Positions 32,203-42,461 of a stretch of DNA of 64,000 nucleotides are shown here, piece after piece. The DNA lies in contig NZ_LS999839.1 of NCBI RefSeq assembly GCF_900564155.1, forward strand, positions 4,027,097 to 4,091,096. Reading direction: 5' to 3'. The translations under genes were made by a program, and so were the position numbers. Origin of the DNA: Pedobacter schmidteae (GTDB lineage Bacteria; Bacteroidota; Bacteroidia; Sphingobacteriales; Sphingobacteriaceae). Below the pieces are notes generated by a model that saw nothing but the letters and a program-made list of their open reading frames with translations, was not told the DNA's origin and did not search any database. Every line of letters starts with the position of its first letter. Within the stretch, counting starts at the first letter, position 1.

Positions 32203-33354
32203 ATGATGGATAAACAAGCGTTCACACAACTGGCAGATAGGGTAGCAGATGGTTCAGCTACCGATAAGGAGTTGTCTTTGTACAGCAACTATATCAACCG
32301 GTTTAACGACGATTCCAAATGGGATGGTCAGTTGATGGGCGATGAAGAAGCTACTAAACTGCAGCTTTATGCAATGATTGCTGATGGCACAGCTGCTAAA
32401 GTTATTCCATTCTACAGTAGTAAGGCTTTCAGATATCTGGCTACAGCATGTATTGCTTTAATTGTGAGTGCCATTGGTGCCCTTTTTTACCAAAACTATC
32501 CCAAAGCCTCAAAGGATAAAAATAAAACCGCCCTGAAAAATGATGTTTTGCCAGGGGGGAATAAAGCCATACTTACCCTGGCCGATGGTTCGCAGGTATT
32601 ACTCAGTGATACCGGCAATGGTCAAATTGCCGAGGAACAAGGTATTAGCATTACTAAGACAAAGGATGGACAATTGATATACCGGGTAAATAACCCGGCC
32701 CTCGCTGCTGCCATTGGAAATGAACCTGTTGTGACTTACAATACCATCTCTACCCCCAGAGGTGGTCAATACCAGGTATTGCTTCCAGATGGTACGCAGG
32801 TTTGGCTAAATGCATCTTCTTCTTTGAAGTTTCCAACCTCCTTTGTGGCTAACCAACGGAAGGTAAAGTTAAAAGGGGAAGCTTATTTTGAAGTGGCTAA
32901 AAATAAAGAGAAACCTTTTGTGGTAGATGTTGAGGATATGAGTGTGGAAGTTTTGGGGACACATTTTGATGTGATGGCTTACGAAGATGAAAAAAGTATA
33001 AATACAACGCTGATGGAAGGTGCTGTCAAGATCATCAAAAACAACCAGACAAAGGTTTTAGAACCAGGGCAGCAGGCCAGAGTTACGGATGATATAGAAG
33101 TAGTTAAGGCTACGGGAGATGTAATTGCCTGGAAAAATGGTCTCACTTCTTTTAAAGACGCCGATATCAGGACCATCATGCGCCAGGTATCCCGCTGGTA
33201 TGATGTAGAAGTTAATTATGAAGGCGAATTGCCGAGACGACTTTTTACGGGAGAAATATCGAGGAAAGCTAACCTCTCTGAATTGATTAAGATTATTGAA
33301 TTGAGCAATATACATCTTAAACTAGATGGGAAGGTAATTACGGTAAAACCTTAA
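32203..33354 (+). CDS. FecR-family anti-sigma factor
   Basis: Single-span inner-membrane regulator of 383 residues. The N-terminal cytosolic part binds the sigma factor, the membrane helix is about residues 75-97 (YLATACIALIVSAIGALFY), and the periplasmic FecR domain includes YNTISTPRGGQYQVLLPDGTQVWLN and VKLKGEAYFEVAKN. A C-terminal DUF4974 domain (FTGEISRKANLSELIKIIELSNIHLKL) receives the signal from the SusC STN domain. ATG 32206 is an alternative start. The 235-bp gap to susC holds a hairpin. Confidence 0.92.
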   Translation: MMDKQAFTQLADRVADGSATDKELSLYSNYINRFNDDSKWDGQLMGDEEATKLQLYAMIADGTAAKVIPFYSSKAFRYLATACIALIVSAIGALFYQNYPKASKDKNKTALKNDVLPGGNKAILTLADGSQVLLSDTGNGQIAEEQGISITKTKDGQLIYRVNNPALAAAIGNEPVVTYNTISTPRGGQYQVLLPDGTQVWLNASSSLKFPTSFVANQRKVKLKGEAYFEVAKNKEKPFVVDVEDMSVEVLGTHFDVMAYEDEKSINTTLMEGAVKIIKNNQTKVLEPGQQARVTDDIEVVKATGDVIAWKNGLTSFKDADIRTIMRQVSRWYDVEVNYEGELPRRLFTGEISRKANLSELIKIIELSNIHLKLDGKVITVKP

Positions 33355-33484
33355 TTGTGAATTTTTAAGACCAAACGCAGCCATGTAGCAACAAACAAAA
33401 TTGTCTAACCAAACCAACCAAACGTATGAAAGAATAGCTACAAACCCCGCCTTCAGGTTAATACTAAAAAACCGGTATTGCGCT

Positions 33485-33509
33485 AACAGTACCGGCTACG
33501 CTGTTTTTT
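33485..33509 (+). terminator. Hairpin with T-run between fecR and susC
   Basis: AACAGTA and TAC(GC)TGTT can pair around CCGGC, followed by six T. It may separate the sigma/FecR message from the SusC operon. The stem is interrupted by a 2-nt bulge, so the call is moderate. Confidence 0.4.
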
Positions 33510-33589
33510 ACAACAGTTGCAGGGATTAACTTATTTCACAAATCTAACGACAGATTATCAAACACTTAAAACCCTAACAAAACAAAAGT

Positions 33590-36500
33590 ATGGATTTTTA
33601 TTCTCTTTGTGGGCCCCCTAATGAAAAAACCAGGGGCCTTACCAAACTCTTTCTGGTTATGAAATTAACTTTATTTATCGTAATTGTTATTGGCTGTATG
33701 CAGGTGAACGCCTCTGGATACGCCCAAAAAATTACGCTCTCGGTTAAGAATGCTCCTTTGGAAAGGGTTTTTCAGGAAGTGAAAAAACAAAGCGGCTATC
33801 TTTTCTGGTATGAAAATTCACTGCTTAGCAATACCCGTAAGGTAGATCTTGATTTAAATGAGGTATCACTGAAACAGGCGCTCGACGAATGCTTTAAAAA
33901 TCAACCCCTGGCTTATCAGATTGTAGGCAATACCATAGTGGTAAAAAGCAGAGGGCTTGTGCTGAACAGGAACCTGGAACGAGAAATCAGAGGGGTGGTA
34001 TCAGATTCGGTAGGGCCAATACCGGGTGTTTCTGTAAAGCTGAAAAACAAAACCACAGTGGGCACTACTACAGATACTTATGGCCGGTTTACCCTAAAAA
34101 TACCTGATGACAATGCCGTCTTGATTTTTAGTATGGTGGGCTACGATTTGCAGGAAGTTCCCGTAAAGAATCTTTCGGTATTAAATGTAACGTTGAAAGC
34201 TACGCCAAATACACTTGACGATGTAGTTGTAGTCGCTTTTGGTACACAAAAGAAAACGGATATGGTGGGTTCCATTACTTCCATTAAACCGTCTGACCTA
34301 AAAGTACCATCAAGCAATTTAACAACAGCATTGGCTGGCCGGGCAGCGGGAGTTATTGCCTATCAGAGAAGTGGAGAACCGGGACAGGATAATGCCGATT
34401 TCTTTATTCGCGGAGTTACCTCTTTTGGAACCGGAAAAGTAAACCCACTGATATTGATTGATGGGGTAGAGCTGGGTGTTACAGAGCTGGCACGTTTACG
34501 ACCTGATGATATTGAAAGTTTCTCTATTATGAAGGATGCGACCTCAACAGCTTTGTACGGTGCCAGAGGTGCAAATGGGGTGATCTATGTGACTACAAAA
34601 CAAGGTAAAGAAGGGAGGGCTACCATCTCATTCAGAGCTGAAGGGAGTGTTTCGCAGGCAACCTCCAATGTGGAACTGGCCGACCCGGTAACATTTATGA
34701 AATTATACAACGAAGCCCAGTATGCCAGACACCCTTTTGAAAATCCATTTTATACCCAGGAGAAAATCGACGGTACAGCCGAGGGAAAAAGCGCTGTTAT
34801 TTATCCGGCTGTAGATTGGAGAAAAGCACTTTTTAAAGACAGATCCTTTAATCACAGGTATAATTTGAATGTGAGCGGTGGCGGCAAAGTGGCCCGTTAT
34901 TATGTAGCAGGTTCAATGGCACAGGATAATGGGGTGGTGAGAATGGATAAGATCAATAATTTTAACAATGGCATAGATTTAAAAAGTTATACCCTCCGGG
35001 CAAATGTGAATATAGACCTGACCAATACAACTGAATTGATTGTGAGGTTGAACGGGAATTTTGACGATTATACAGGTCCGATAGATGGCGGTGGGAATTT
35101 ATACAATAAAGTTATCCGAAGTAACCCGGTCGATTTTTTGCCTTATTATCCAAAGGACGATGCCCATCGTTCTGTACAGCACATTATGTTCGGAGGCTTG
35201 TCCGACAAGGGCTTTCTAAACCCTTATGCTGATATGGTAAAAGGTTACAAGGATTATAGCCGTTCTTTAATGCTTGCACAGCTGGAGCTGAAACAAAAAC
35301 TTTCTTTCATTACAGAAGGCTTGACTTTCAGGACAATGATGAATACTAACCGGATATCACGCTACGATATTGCCCGGGCTTACAGTCCGTTTTTTTATCA
35401 GCTAAGGGATTATGACAAAAGAACAATGGAGTATGACCTTACTTTATTTAATGAAGATACTGGTAGGGAATTCCTCGATTTTAGCCTGATTAACGATCTC
35501 AGAGAACAGAATTCAGTTTTTTATATGGAGTCTGCGCTCAATTACAACCGTACATTTTCTAATAAACACTCATTAAGTGGCTTATTGGTTTATATCATGA
35601 GATCTGGCACCAATGCACGGGCCGGCGATTTGCAACTTTCGCTTCCGTCGCGAAACCTGGGGCTGTCAGGCCGTGCAACGTATGGTTACGACAACAGGTA
35701 TTTCGCAGAGTTTAACTTTGGTTATAATGGTTCCGAAAGGTTTCATGAAAGTAAAAGATTTGGTTTTTTCCCTTCAGCCGGTTTGGCCTGGACAATTTCA
35801 AATGAGCAATTCTGGAAAACACTTAAGGGCAAAATTAACAATCTCAGGTTAAGGGCTACATACGGTTTGGTGGGTAATGATGCCATCGGATTGGATGAAG
35901 ACAGGTTCTTTTACCTGTCTAATGTAGATATGACCAACCCGTACAGGGGATTTACATTTGGAAGAGAAGGAAGTACCACAAAAAAAGGTATCAATGTTTC
36001 GCGCTATGCCAATGCCGACATTACCTGGGAAACAGCTTATAAAACTAATCTGGCGCTGGAGCTAGGTTTATTTAATAAGGTAAATATTCAGGCCGATTTT
36101 TTTACGGAAAAGCGTAAAAGTATTTTAATGAAACGGGTAAGTATTCCTTCAACGATGGGGCTCACTGCCGGTTTAAGCGCAAACGTAGGAGAGGCAACTG
36201 CTAAGGGAATGGATATCTCGGTAGATTATTCGCATAATTTTACTAACGGAATGTGGCTGCAAACAAGAGGTAATTTTACCTATGCAACCAATAAAAGAAC
36301 CATATATGAAGAGCCGACTTATGTCAGGGAATGGTGGAAATCGATGGTTGGATATCCGATAAATCAACAATGGGGATATATTGCCGAACGTTTGTTTGTA
36401 GATGACAATGAGGTGGCCAATTCGCCGGCCCAGAATTTTGGTTCGGTAAATGTTGCCGGAGACATTAAATACAAAGACGTAAACAACGACGGACAGATTA

Positions 36501-37015
36501 CAGAGCTGGATATGGTGCCAATTGGCTTACCTACAGTACCCGAAATTGTATATGGAATGGGCTTCTCCTGGGGTTTTAAGAACTTTGATATCTCTGCATT
36601 TTTCCAGGGATCGGCCATTAGTTCTTTTTGGATAAATCCGCTAACGGTGGAACCTTTTGTAGGTGGTAAACAGATCATGAAAGCGTTTGCCGACAATCAT
36701 TTTTCTCCGGAAAATCCTAATTCCTATGCTTTGTGGCCAAGGCTAAGTACCGAAACGCATAAAAACAATACACAACCCAGCACCTGGTGGATCAATAATG
36801 GCAGCTTCCTGCGGTTAAAACAAGCGGAAATTGGCTATTCTCTGCCTTCAAAAACAGCGCAAAGGCTCAAAATGAAAAATATGCGCTTTTATTTGAGTGG
36901 TACTAATTTGTTGCTGCTGAGCCACTTTAAATTGTGGGATATTGAAATGGGCGGCAATGGATTGGGGTATCCGCTGCAAAAAGTATTTAACCTGGGTTTA
37001 AATGTCACATTTTAA
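33590..37015 (+). CDS. SusC/RagA-family TonB-linked transporter with STN signalling domain
   Basis: Outer-membrane transporter of 1141 residues. The long leader before the signal sequence (MKLTLFIVIVIGCMQ at residue 24) is common in this family, so ATG 33590 is kept. The STN domain is about 50-120 (ITLSVKNAPLERVFQEVKKQSGYLF), the carboxypeptidase-like domain about 130-205, and the TonB-box region DDVVVVAFG. The plug follows (IRGVTSFGTGKVNPLILIDGVE, DIESFSIMKDATSTALYGARGANGVIYVTTK), then the barrel ending in NVTF. The STN domain implies direct signalling to FecR. It precedes SusD by 10 bp. The substrate is not readable from sequence. Confidence 0.95.
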   Translation: MDFYSLCGPPNEKTRGLTKLFLVMKLTLFIVIVIGCMQVNASGYAQKITLSVKNAPLERVFQEVKKQSGYLFWYENSLLSNTRKVDLDLNEVSLKQALDECFKNQPLAYQIVGNTIVVKSRGLVLNRNLEREIRGVVSDSVGPIPGVSVKLKNKTTVGTTTDTYGRFTLKIPDDNAVLIFSMVGYDLQEVPVKNLSVLNVTLKATPNTLDDVVVVAFGTQKKTDMVGSITSIKPSDLKVPSSNLTTALAGRAAGVIAYQRSGEPGQDNADFFIRGVTSFGTGKVNPLILIDGVELGVTELARLRPDDIESFSIMKDATSTALYGARGANGVIYVTTKQGKEGRATISFRAEGSVSQATSNVELADPVTFMKLYNEAQYARHPFENPFYTQEKIDGTAEGKSAVIYPAVDWRKALFKDRSFNHRYNLNVSGGGKVARYYVAGSMAQDNGVVRMDKINNFNNGIDLKSYTLRANVNIDLTNTTELIVRLNGNFDDYTGPIDGGGNLYNKVIRSNPVDFLPYYPKDDAHRSVQHIMFGGLSDKGFLNPYADMVKGYKDYSRSLMLAQLELKQKLSFITEGLTFRTMMNTNRISRYDIARAYSPFFYQLRDYDKRTMEYDLTLFNEDTGREFLDFSLINDLREQNSVFYMESALNYNRTFSNKHSLSGLLVYIMRSGTNARAGDLQLSLPSRNLGLSGRATYGYDNRYFAEFNFGYNGSERFHESKRFGFFPSAGLAWTISNEQFWKTLKGKINNLRLRATYGLVGNDAIGLDEDRFFYLSNVDMTNPYRGFTFGREGSTTKKGINVSRYANADITWETAYKTNLALELGLFNKVNIQADFFTEKRKSILMKRVSIPSTMGLTAGLSANVGEATAKGMDISVDYSHNFTNGMWLQTRGNFTYATNKRTIYEEPTYVREWWKSMVGYPINQQWGYIAERLFVDDNEVANSPAQNFGSVNVAGDIKYKDVNNDGQITELDMVPIGLPTVPEIVYGMGFSWGFKNFDISAFFQGSAISSFWINPLTVEPFVGGKQIMKAFADNHFSPENPNSYALWPRLSTETHKNNTQPSTWWINNGSFLRLKQAEIGYSLPSKTAQRLKMKNMRFYLSGTNLLLLSHFKLWDIEMGGNGLGYPLQKVFNLGLNVTF

Positions 37016-37025
37016 TAACTGAGAG

Positions 37026-38966
37026 ATGAAATTTATCAGAATAATAATTTTAATCGCTTTTGCTACGTCGTTAGGTGCGTGTAAAAAGTATATAGACGTA
37101 GTGCCCGACAATGTAGCTACGTTGGACTATGCATTCAGAATGCGGTCGACTGCCGAAAGGTATCTGTATACCTGCTATTCTTTTCTTCCTAAAATGGGTA
37201 ATATGTATCATAGCCCGGGAATGTTTGGCGGGGATGACCTTTGGGTTTCCAGCGACAAAGTGGATTACTGGGCTAACTGGACTATTGGGATCGGTTTGCA
37301 GAATATCAATACGCCAATTCTTGATTTCTGGAGAGGGACGCAGGAGCAGGATGAAAATGGGAACTGGTTAAATAAACCAAGTGCCATTACACAATCGCTC
37401 TGGATCGGTATTAGTCAGTGTAATATATTTTTAGAACATATAGGTAAGGTACCTGATATGGAGGAATATGAACGTGAACAATGGATTTCCGAGGTAAAGT
37501 TTCTAAAAGCTTATTATCATTTTTTCCTGTTAAGAATGTATGGGCCTATTCCAATTGTAGATAAAAATATCCCGGTATCGGCCTCAGTTGAGGAAGTTAG
37601 AATTGCCAGAAAGCCCGCTGATCAGGTTTTTGAATATATAGTGTCCCTGTTGGACGAGGCTACGGTTAATCTTCCGCTGCAAATCAGGGACGAAAGTTCT
37701 GAATTGGGTCGGATTACAAAGCCAATTGCCATTGGGATGAAGGCAAAGGTTTTGGTTTATATGGCCAGCCCTTTGTTTAACGGGAATCCGGATTATACAG
37801 GATATTCCAATAAAGATGGTACCAGACTTTTTAGTGCGGGAGTGGATAAAGAAAAATGGAACAGAGCTGCCAAAGCGTGCAAGGAGGCAATAGATCTGTG
37901 CCATTCGCTGGGATTAAAAATGTACGAATTTCCGGGAACAAGCCAGGCTCCGAACCTATCAGCAGACACCAAAGTGGGTATGAATGCACGTCTGATTACG
38001 GACAGGTGGAACTCTGAAATCATATGGGCCAATACAGGCACATCAACGAAAGATTTACAATCATGGGCCACACCAAGAGGTTTCGACGCCAGTCAGGCAG
38101 CATACACAGGTTCTACAGGTACTATTGGAGTACCGTTGAAAATAGCAGCGCTTTACTATACTAAAAACGGAGTGCCGATTGAAGAAGATGTTCAATGGAA
38201 CTATACGGGGCGTTTTAATTTAAGAAAAGCTACAGCTGCCGAAAAATACCTGATAAAAGAAGGGTACACCACGGCGGAATTTAACTTCAACAGGGAGTCA
38301 AGATTTTATGGTTCATTAGGCTTTGACGGGGGCATGTGGTATGGTTTAGGCAAATTTGACGACAATACTTCTTACTGGCTGGAAACCAAAAAAGGTCAGT
38401 TCGGTGGAAAAACCGGGACCAGCTGGCATTCTGTAACTGGGTATTATGCAAAAAAATATGTAAACTATACCAATAGTATCACCAGTTCAACGAACTATAC
38501 CACAACGAATTGGCCTTGGGTAATGTTAAGGTTGTCAGATTTATACCTGCTTTATGCAGAAGCACTTAACGAATACCAGGGGCCGGGTACCGAAGTATAC
38601 CAGCATCTTGATCTGATCAGGGCCAAAGCCGGTTTAAAAGGTGTGCAGGAATCCTGGACAAACTATTCCAGAAACCCTGGTAAAGTGTCAAATCAGATAG
38701 GTATGCGCGATATCATACACCGCGAGCGCTCGATAGAGCTGGCCTTTGAGGCCGAACGTTTCTGGGACCTGCGCCGATGGAAAGAAGCTCCTGATGTGTT
38801 GAACAGACCGATTACGGGGTGGGATGTCGATCAGGAAAGAGCTGATGCCTACTATCGGGAAAGAGTACTGCATAATCAAGTCTTTAACCTGAGAGATTAT
38901 TTTTGGCCAATTAGCGAAAACGATCTGATTACAAATAAAAACCTCGTGCAAAGTCCGGGATGGTAA
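37026..38966 (+). CDS. SusD/RagB-family surface lipoprotein
   Basis: A 646-residue outer-membrane lipoprotein that closes over its SusC partner as a lid and binds ligand. The signal peptide ends SLGAC, followed by KKYIDVVPDN. Typical segments are WISEVKFLKAYYHFFLLRMYGPIPIVD, LLYAEALNEYQGP and RSIELAFEAERFWDLRRWKEA. It is larger than the average SusD (about 500-600) because of a long middle insert (about 330-480). Forms the SusCD pair with the upstream gene. Confidence 0.94.
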   Translation: MKFIRIIILIAFATSLGACKKYIDVVPDNVATLDYAFRMRSTAERYLYTCYSFLPKMGNMYHSPGMFGGDDLWVSSDKVDYWANWTIGIGLQNINTPILDFWRGTQEQDENGNWLNKPSAITQSLWIGISQCNIFLEHIGKVPDMEEYEREQWISEVKFLKAYYHFFLLRMYGPIPIVDKNIPVSASVEEVRIARKPADQVFEYIVSLLDEATVNLPLQIRDESSELGRITKPIAIGMKAKVLVYMASPLFNGNPDYTGYSNKDGTRLFSAGVDKEKWNRAAKACKEAIDLCHSLGLKMYEFPGTSQAPNLSADTKVGMNARLITDRWNSEIIWANTGTSTKDLQSWATPRGFDASQAAYTGSTGTIGVPLKIAALYYTKNGVPIEEDVQWNYTGRFNLRKATAAEKYLIKEGYTTAEFNFNRESRFYGSLGFDGGMWYGLGKFDDNTSYWLETKKGQFGGKTGTSWHSVTGYYAKKYVNYTNSITSSTNYTTTNWPWVMLRLSDLYLLYAEALNEYQGPGTEVYQHLDLIRAKAGLKGVQESWTNYSRNPGKVSNQIGMRDIIHRERSIELAFEAERFWDLRRWKEAPDVLNRPITGWDVDQERADAYYRERVLHNQVFNLRDYFWPISENDLITNKNLVQSPGW

Positions 38967-38982
38967 AACTCAATTTAATTCA

Positions 38983-40164
38983 ATGATGAAAACAATATTG
39001 TCAGTTGCCCTTGTACTTTTAATGTGCATTTACGGGTGTAAAGAAAAGGAAATACAGCCATTGATCAAGAATGGTAATAAGCCAGGTATGGTTTCCAATG
39101 TAAAAATTGCGAATGGAAATGGAGAGGTAAAAGTGAGCTATACCTTGCCTGATGATTTGGATTTACTGTATGTTGAAGCAATATTCTCGACAAATGGAGG
39201 AGAAAAACGTACCGTGAAATCAAGTATTTACTCCAGCAGTGTACTTCTGGAAGGTTTTGCCGATACAGATGAGCATGAAGTAACATTGTACGCAGTAAAT
39301 CGCTCCGAAAATAAATCAGATCCTGTGACCATCAAAATTAAACCCTTGGTAGCGCCACTTCATACTGTTTTTGCTACACTTACCGTAGCCGAGACATTTG
39401 GCGGGGTAAGCATGTTTCTTAAAAATGAACTGCAGAAAGAATATGTACTGAACACCCAGTTCAAAAATGAGCAGGGAGAATGGGTGGCATACGACCGTTT
39501 ATATACCAACGCAAAGGAAAAAGAACACGCTGTAAGAGGGCTGCCTGCAAAGCCTACGGAGTTCGCTTTTTTTCTGGTGGATAAATGGAAAAATCATTCG
39601 GACACTTTAAAAGCTAATTTAACTCCACTTTTTGAAGCATTGCTGGATAAGAACATCTGGAAACACAATCCATTGCCTACCGATACGTATACGCCCGAAT
39701 TTCCCTCCTGGGAAATCAGTAACCTGTGGAAAGGCGGGACGGCCAGTATTTTTTATCAGAAACCAGGCGCCACGGTTGTATTGCCTAACTGGTTTACCAT
39801 CGATTTAGGAAAAAGATACAAGTTCAGCAGGATCAAAGTGAATCAGCTTTCTCATGCTAATGCCTGGATGTTTGCCAGTGGGGCACCGAAAACATTTGAA
39901 ATTTACGGCAGCAACAGTCCAGGGAGCGATGGCAGTTGGACAAGTTGGACGCTATTGTCGGCCTTTCAGTCTATTAAACCTTCGGGGGCCGCTTTGGGCA
40001 CACTGAGTAACGAAGATATCGCTGTAGCAAAAGAAGGAGAGAATTTCATATTCCCGGTTAGTGCCCAGCCCTATAGATACATCAGGTTTAAAACACTCAC
40101 TACCTGGGCGGGAGTAACCAATGTAATGATTTCCGAACTCACCCTATGGGGACAGGAACTATAG
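38983..40164 (+). CDS. Surface lipoprotein with DUF4959/DUF5126/DUF5000-type domains
   Basis: A 393-residue lipoprotein. The signal peptide ends CIYGC, followed by KEKEIQPL. The N-terminal fibronectin-like domain (GMVSNVKIANGNGEVKVSYTLPDDLDLLYVEA) is the DUF4959 type. A middle Ig-like domain follows, and a C-terminal galactose-binding-like domain (about 240-393: DNYWFTIDLG-like WFTIDLGKRYKFSRIKV, FEIYGSN, YRYIRFKT, SELTLWG) matches DUF5000/F5-8 type. Such proteins follow SusD in Bacteroidota glycan loci and probably bind the glycan. ATG 38986 is an alternative start. Confidence 0.85.
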   Translation: MMKTILSVALVLLMCIYGCKEKEIQPLIKNGNKPGMVSNVKIANGNGEVKVSYTLPDDLDLLYVEAIFSTNGGEKRTVKSSIYSSSVLLEGFADTDEHEVTLYAVNRSENKSDPVTIKIKPLVAPLHTVFATLTVAETFGGVSMFLKNELQKEYVLNTQFKNEQGEWVAYDRLYTNAKEKEHAVRGLPAKPTEFAFFLVDKWKNHSDTLKANLTPLFEALLDKNIWKHNPLPTDTYTPEFPSWEISNLWKGGTASIFYQKPGATVVLPNWFTIDLGKRYKFSRIKVNQLSHANAWMFASGAPKTFEIYGSNSPGSDGSWTSWTLLSAFQSIKPSGAALGTLSNEDIAVAKEGENFIFPVSAQPYRYIRFKTLTTWAGVTNVMISELTLWGQEL

Positions 40165-40188
40165 TAATTCATATTAATAAGAAATCAC

Positions 40189-40887
40189 ATGAACATAAAA
40201 ATTAAAAGCTGGTTATTATTTTGTCTGATGGTCTTCACAGGGATTTATTTATCGGCCTGTAAGAAAATGGACGACAGCTATCGGCAGTTTATCGAAAAAG
40301 GGGAAACCATTTATATTGCAAAGGCCGACTCTATAAAAATAAATGGTGGGCGTAACCGGGTGGAAGTAACCTGGTTGCTGTTGTCGGACCCTAAAGTGAG
40401 TAGCTATAAGTTACTTTGGAACAATGGCAGGGATTCGTTGGTAAAAGCAGTAAACAAAACAAAAGACGTAGATACGGTGAAAGCGCTTTTGACCAATATG
40501 GCAGAGGGTACTTACTTTTTCGATATTTATCTTTACGACAAGCTTGGCCACTCTTCGGTAAAGGCAACAAAATCAGGAATGGTATACGGGGAAAGGTTTC
40601 AATCATCTTTGCTCACCAGAGCTTATCGCAATATCACGCGCTCGGGTGCAGATGTAAATGTAGAATGGATGCCCGCCGATGCCATTGCAAAACAAGTTGA
40701 TTTACAGTATACCAATGTTAATGGCGAATTGGTAAAAGTAAAGATAACTGATAAGAAGCAGATCGTGACGCGTTTAGTAGGTATGCCTGTGAATGGTGCT
40801 TTTAGTTATCGGACGGTATTTGAACCTGAAGAAAAAGGATTGGATCTGTTTTATACGGATTATATGACCGTGCAACTTACCCTTTAA
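40189..40887 (+). CDS. DUF4998 lipoprotein
   Basis: A 232-residue lipoprotein with signal peptide ending YLSAC, followed by KKMDDSYRQFIEKGETIYIAKADS. That start and NGGRNRVEVTWLLLSDPKVSSYKLLWN are typical of DUF4998. Two fibronectin-like beta modules are likely. It lies between the DUF4959/5000-type lipoprotein and the TIM-barrel-like protein and belongs to the surface set encoded with SusCD. Ligand unknown. Confidence 0.85.
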   Translation: MNIKIKSWLLFCLMVFTGIYLSACKKMDDSYRQFIEKGETIYIAKADSIKINGGRNRVEVTWLLLSDPKVSSYKLLWNNGRDSLVKAVNKTKDVDTVKALLTNMAEGTYFFDIYLYDKLGHSSVKATKSGMVYGERFQSSLLTRAYRNITRSGADVNVEWMPADAIAKQVDLQYTNVNGELVKVKITDKKQIVTRLVGMPVNGAFSYRTVFEPEEKGLDLFYTDYMTVQLTL

Positions 40888-40901
40888 TTTAAATACAAGT
40901 C

Positions 40902-42395
40902 ATGTATAAAGCTTTTATCAGTGTTTTAATCTGCAATTATTTTCTGTGTTGCAATTTAACAGCTTCAGGTGGTGTCAAAAAATGGCGCCAGGCCCCTGTA
41001 TCTGTTAATGATGCTGCGAAAAGGAAAAAAAATGCACTAAGCGGACCATCTATTCAAATATCGCCCGGATTTGCTTACTACCTCAGCAGAAGTAAAGAAA
41101 GCATAGTGGAGGAAATAGAATTGGCGGGCTATAAGACAGTGCATTATTTTGTAACTAACGAAAATTTTGTAGATAAAGAACTGGTAAAAGCTTTTCAAGA
41201 CAAAAATATTGCCGTGTGGGCAATGGTATTGGGTAATGGTACTTATTCTACTGCGTCATTTCCGACAGGTTGGGAGGCTTGGAAAGTGAAGTTTATTGCA
41301 CCTTATAGCTTTGATGGTTTTACCTTTTTATCCCCCTTTAGCACCGGATACCTGAACTGGAAAAAAGAAAAACTTACCCGGTTAATACAGGAGGTCCCTT
41401 TTGACGGTGTAGAGTTTGCTGAGTCGTACCTGCCCGGTTCCTGGGACGAAAGTATCAAAGCTTCGCATGGCGACGTAAGCGAGAATGCAATAAACGCTTT
41501 TAAGGCAAAGTACCATCGCAACATCCCTGAGTTTTTTGATGTACATGCACCCAGGTATTATAAAACAGATACTGCGCTTTACCAATCGTGGATAGATTTC
41601 AGGGTTGATGGAGTTAATCATTTTTTGAACGAACTCATCAACGGCGAAGGAGGAGTAAGAGCTGTCCGTCCCGATATTTTGGTGGCTACCTGGAGCCTGG
41701 GGATTAATGCCGGGCCAAATTCGGTTGAGCTGCTTAGAACACATAATGGTCTGGATATACCAAAAATGATAAAATTGGTGAAGCCGGATATCCACTTTAT
41801 TCAAACTCATTATCCGGATTGGATTAAGAGTGAGGCTGATTTACCCCCGGATTACTTTAAGGCTTACACTTCTTTTTTTAAAGAAATCCGTAGCGAAAAT
41901 AAAAAAATGCCGATAGGATTGCAGGCTGATATTGGATCCGTCAAATCAATGATTAAGTCGGATAATTGGTTTAAACAGTTTTTCATTACGGCGGGGAAGT
42001 ATGGCTATAGTGCGGCAACGGCATACGAATACCATTTAGGTGGTTACATGTACAACGAGAAGCCTAAGGCTATGGTTGTAAAAAAAATAGATGAAAATAC
42101 CCTGCAGATTTCTTTTAATAAGAGGATAGATGAGGTGAGTGCTGCTATTCGGTCGAACTACACTTTTAGACAGGGTGCAAAAGTAGCAGAGGTAAACATT
42201 AAAAAGATTTCCATAGATGGGAACAGGATCATCCTGAATACTGATAAACTTCCGAAGCAGGATTTTGAACTCGAGCTGAAAAATATTAAAGATACCCCTC
42301 AGCTGTGGTTTTATAAAGGGTACCCGGCAAACCTATCGGCTGCTCAGGAATTAAAAGTGGAGGGATATATTTCTAACATTATTATTAAATATTAA
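40902..42395 (+). CDS. Exported TIM-barrel-like protein, putative glycoside hydrolase
   Basis: A 497-residue exported protein with signal sequence near the N-terminus (a Cys pair in FLCCNLTASG could be a lipobox). The body looks like a (beta/alpha)8 barrel: strands YKTVHYFVT, IAVWAMVLG, FDGVEFAESYLPGSW, PDILVATWSLG, PDIHFIQTHYP, MPIGLQADIGS and YGYSAATAYEYHLGG follow one another at barrel-like intervals. The Glu in VEFAES and the late Glu in AYEYHLG are candidate catalytic acids. A C-terminal Ig-like domain (about 395-490) ends the protein. I cannot assign a CAZy family. As the only enzyme-like product directly after SusCD it may be the first degradative enzyme. Confidence 0.6.
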   Translation: MYKAFISVLICNYFLCCNLTASGGVKKWRQAPVSVNDAAKRKKNALSGPSIQISPGFAYYLSRSKESIVEEIELAGYKTVHYFVTNENFVDKELVKAFQDKNIAVWAMVLGNGTYSTASFPTGWEAWKVKFIAPYSFDGFTFLSPFSTGYLNWKKEKLTRLIQEVPFDGVEFAESYLPGSWDESIKASHGDVSENAINAFKAKYHRNIPEFFDVHAPRYYKTDTALYQSWIDFRVDGVNHFLNELINGEGGVRAVRPDILVATWSLGINAGPNSVELLRTHNGLDIPKMIKLVKPDIHFIQTHYPDWIKSEADLPPDYFKAYTSFFKEIRSENKKMPIGLQADIGSVKSMIKSDNWFKQFFITAGKYGYSAATAYEYHLGGYMYNEKPKAMVVKKIDENTLQISFNKRIDEVSAAIRSNYTFRQGAKVAEVNIKKISIDGNRIILNTDKLPKQDFELELKNIKDTPQLWFYKGYPANLSAAQELKVEGYISNIIIKY

Positions 42396-42461
42396 AAAAA
42401 TTCGGCTAACTTATGTTTTGTTTGTGATTTTTAAGGCATTGATAATTATTTTTATTTTTAT

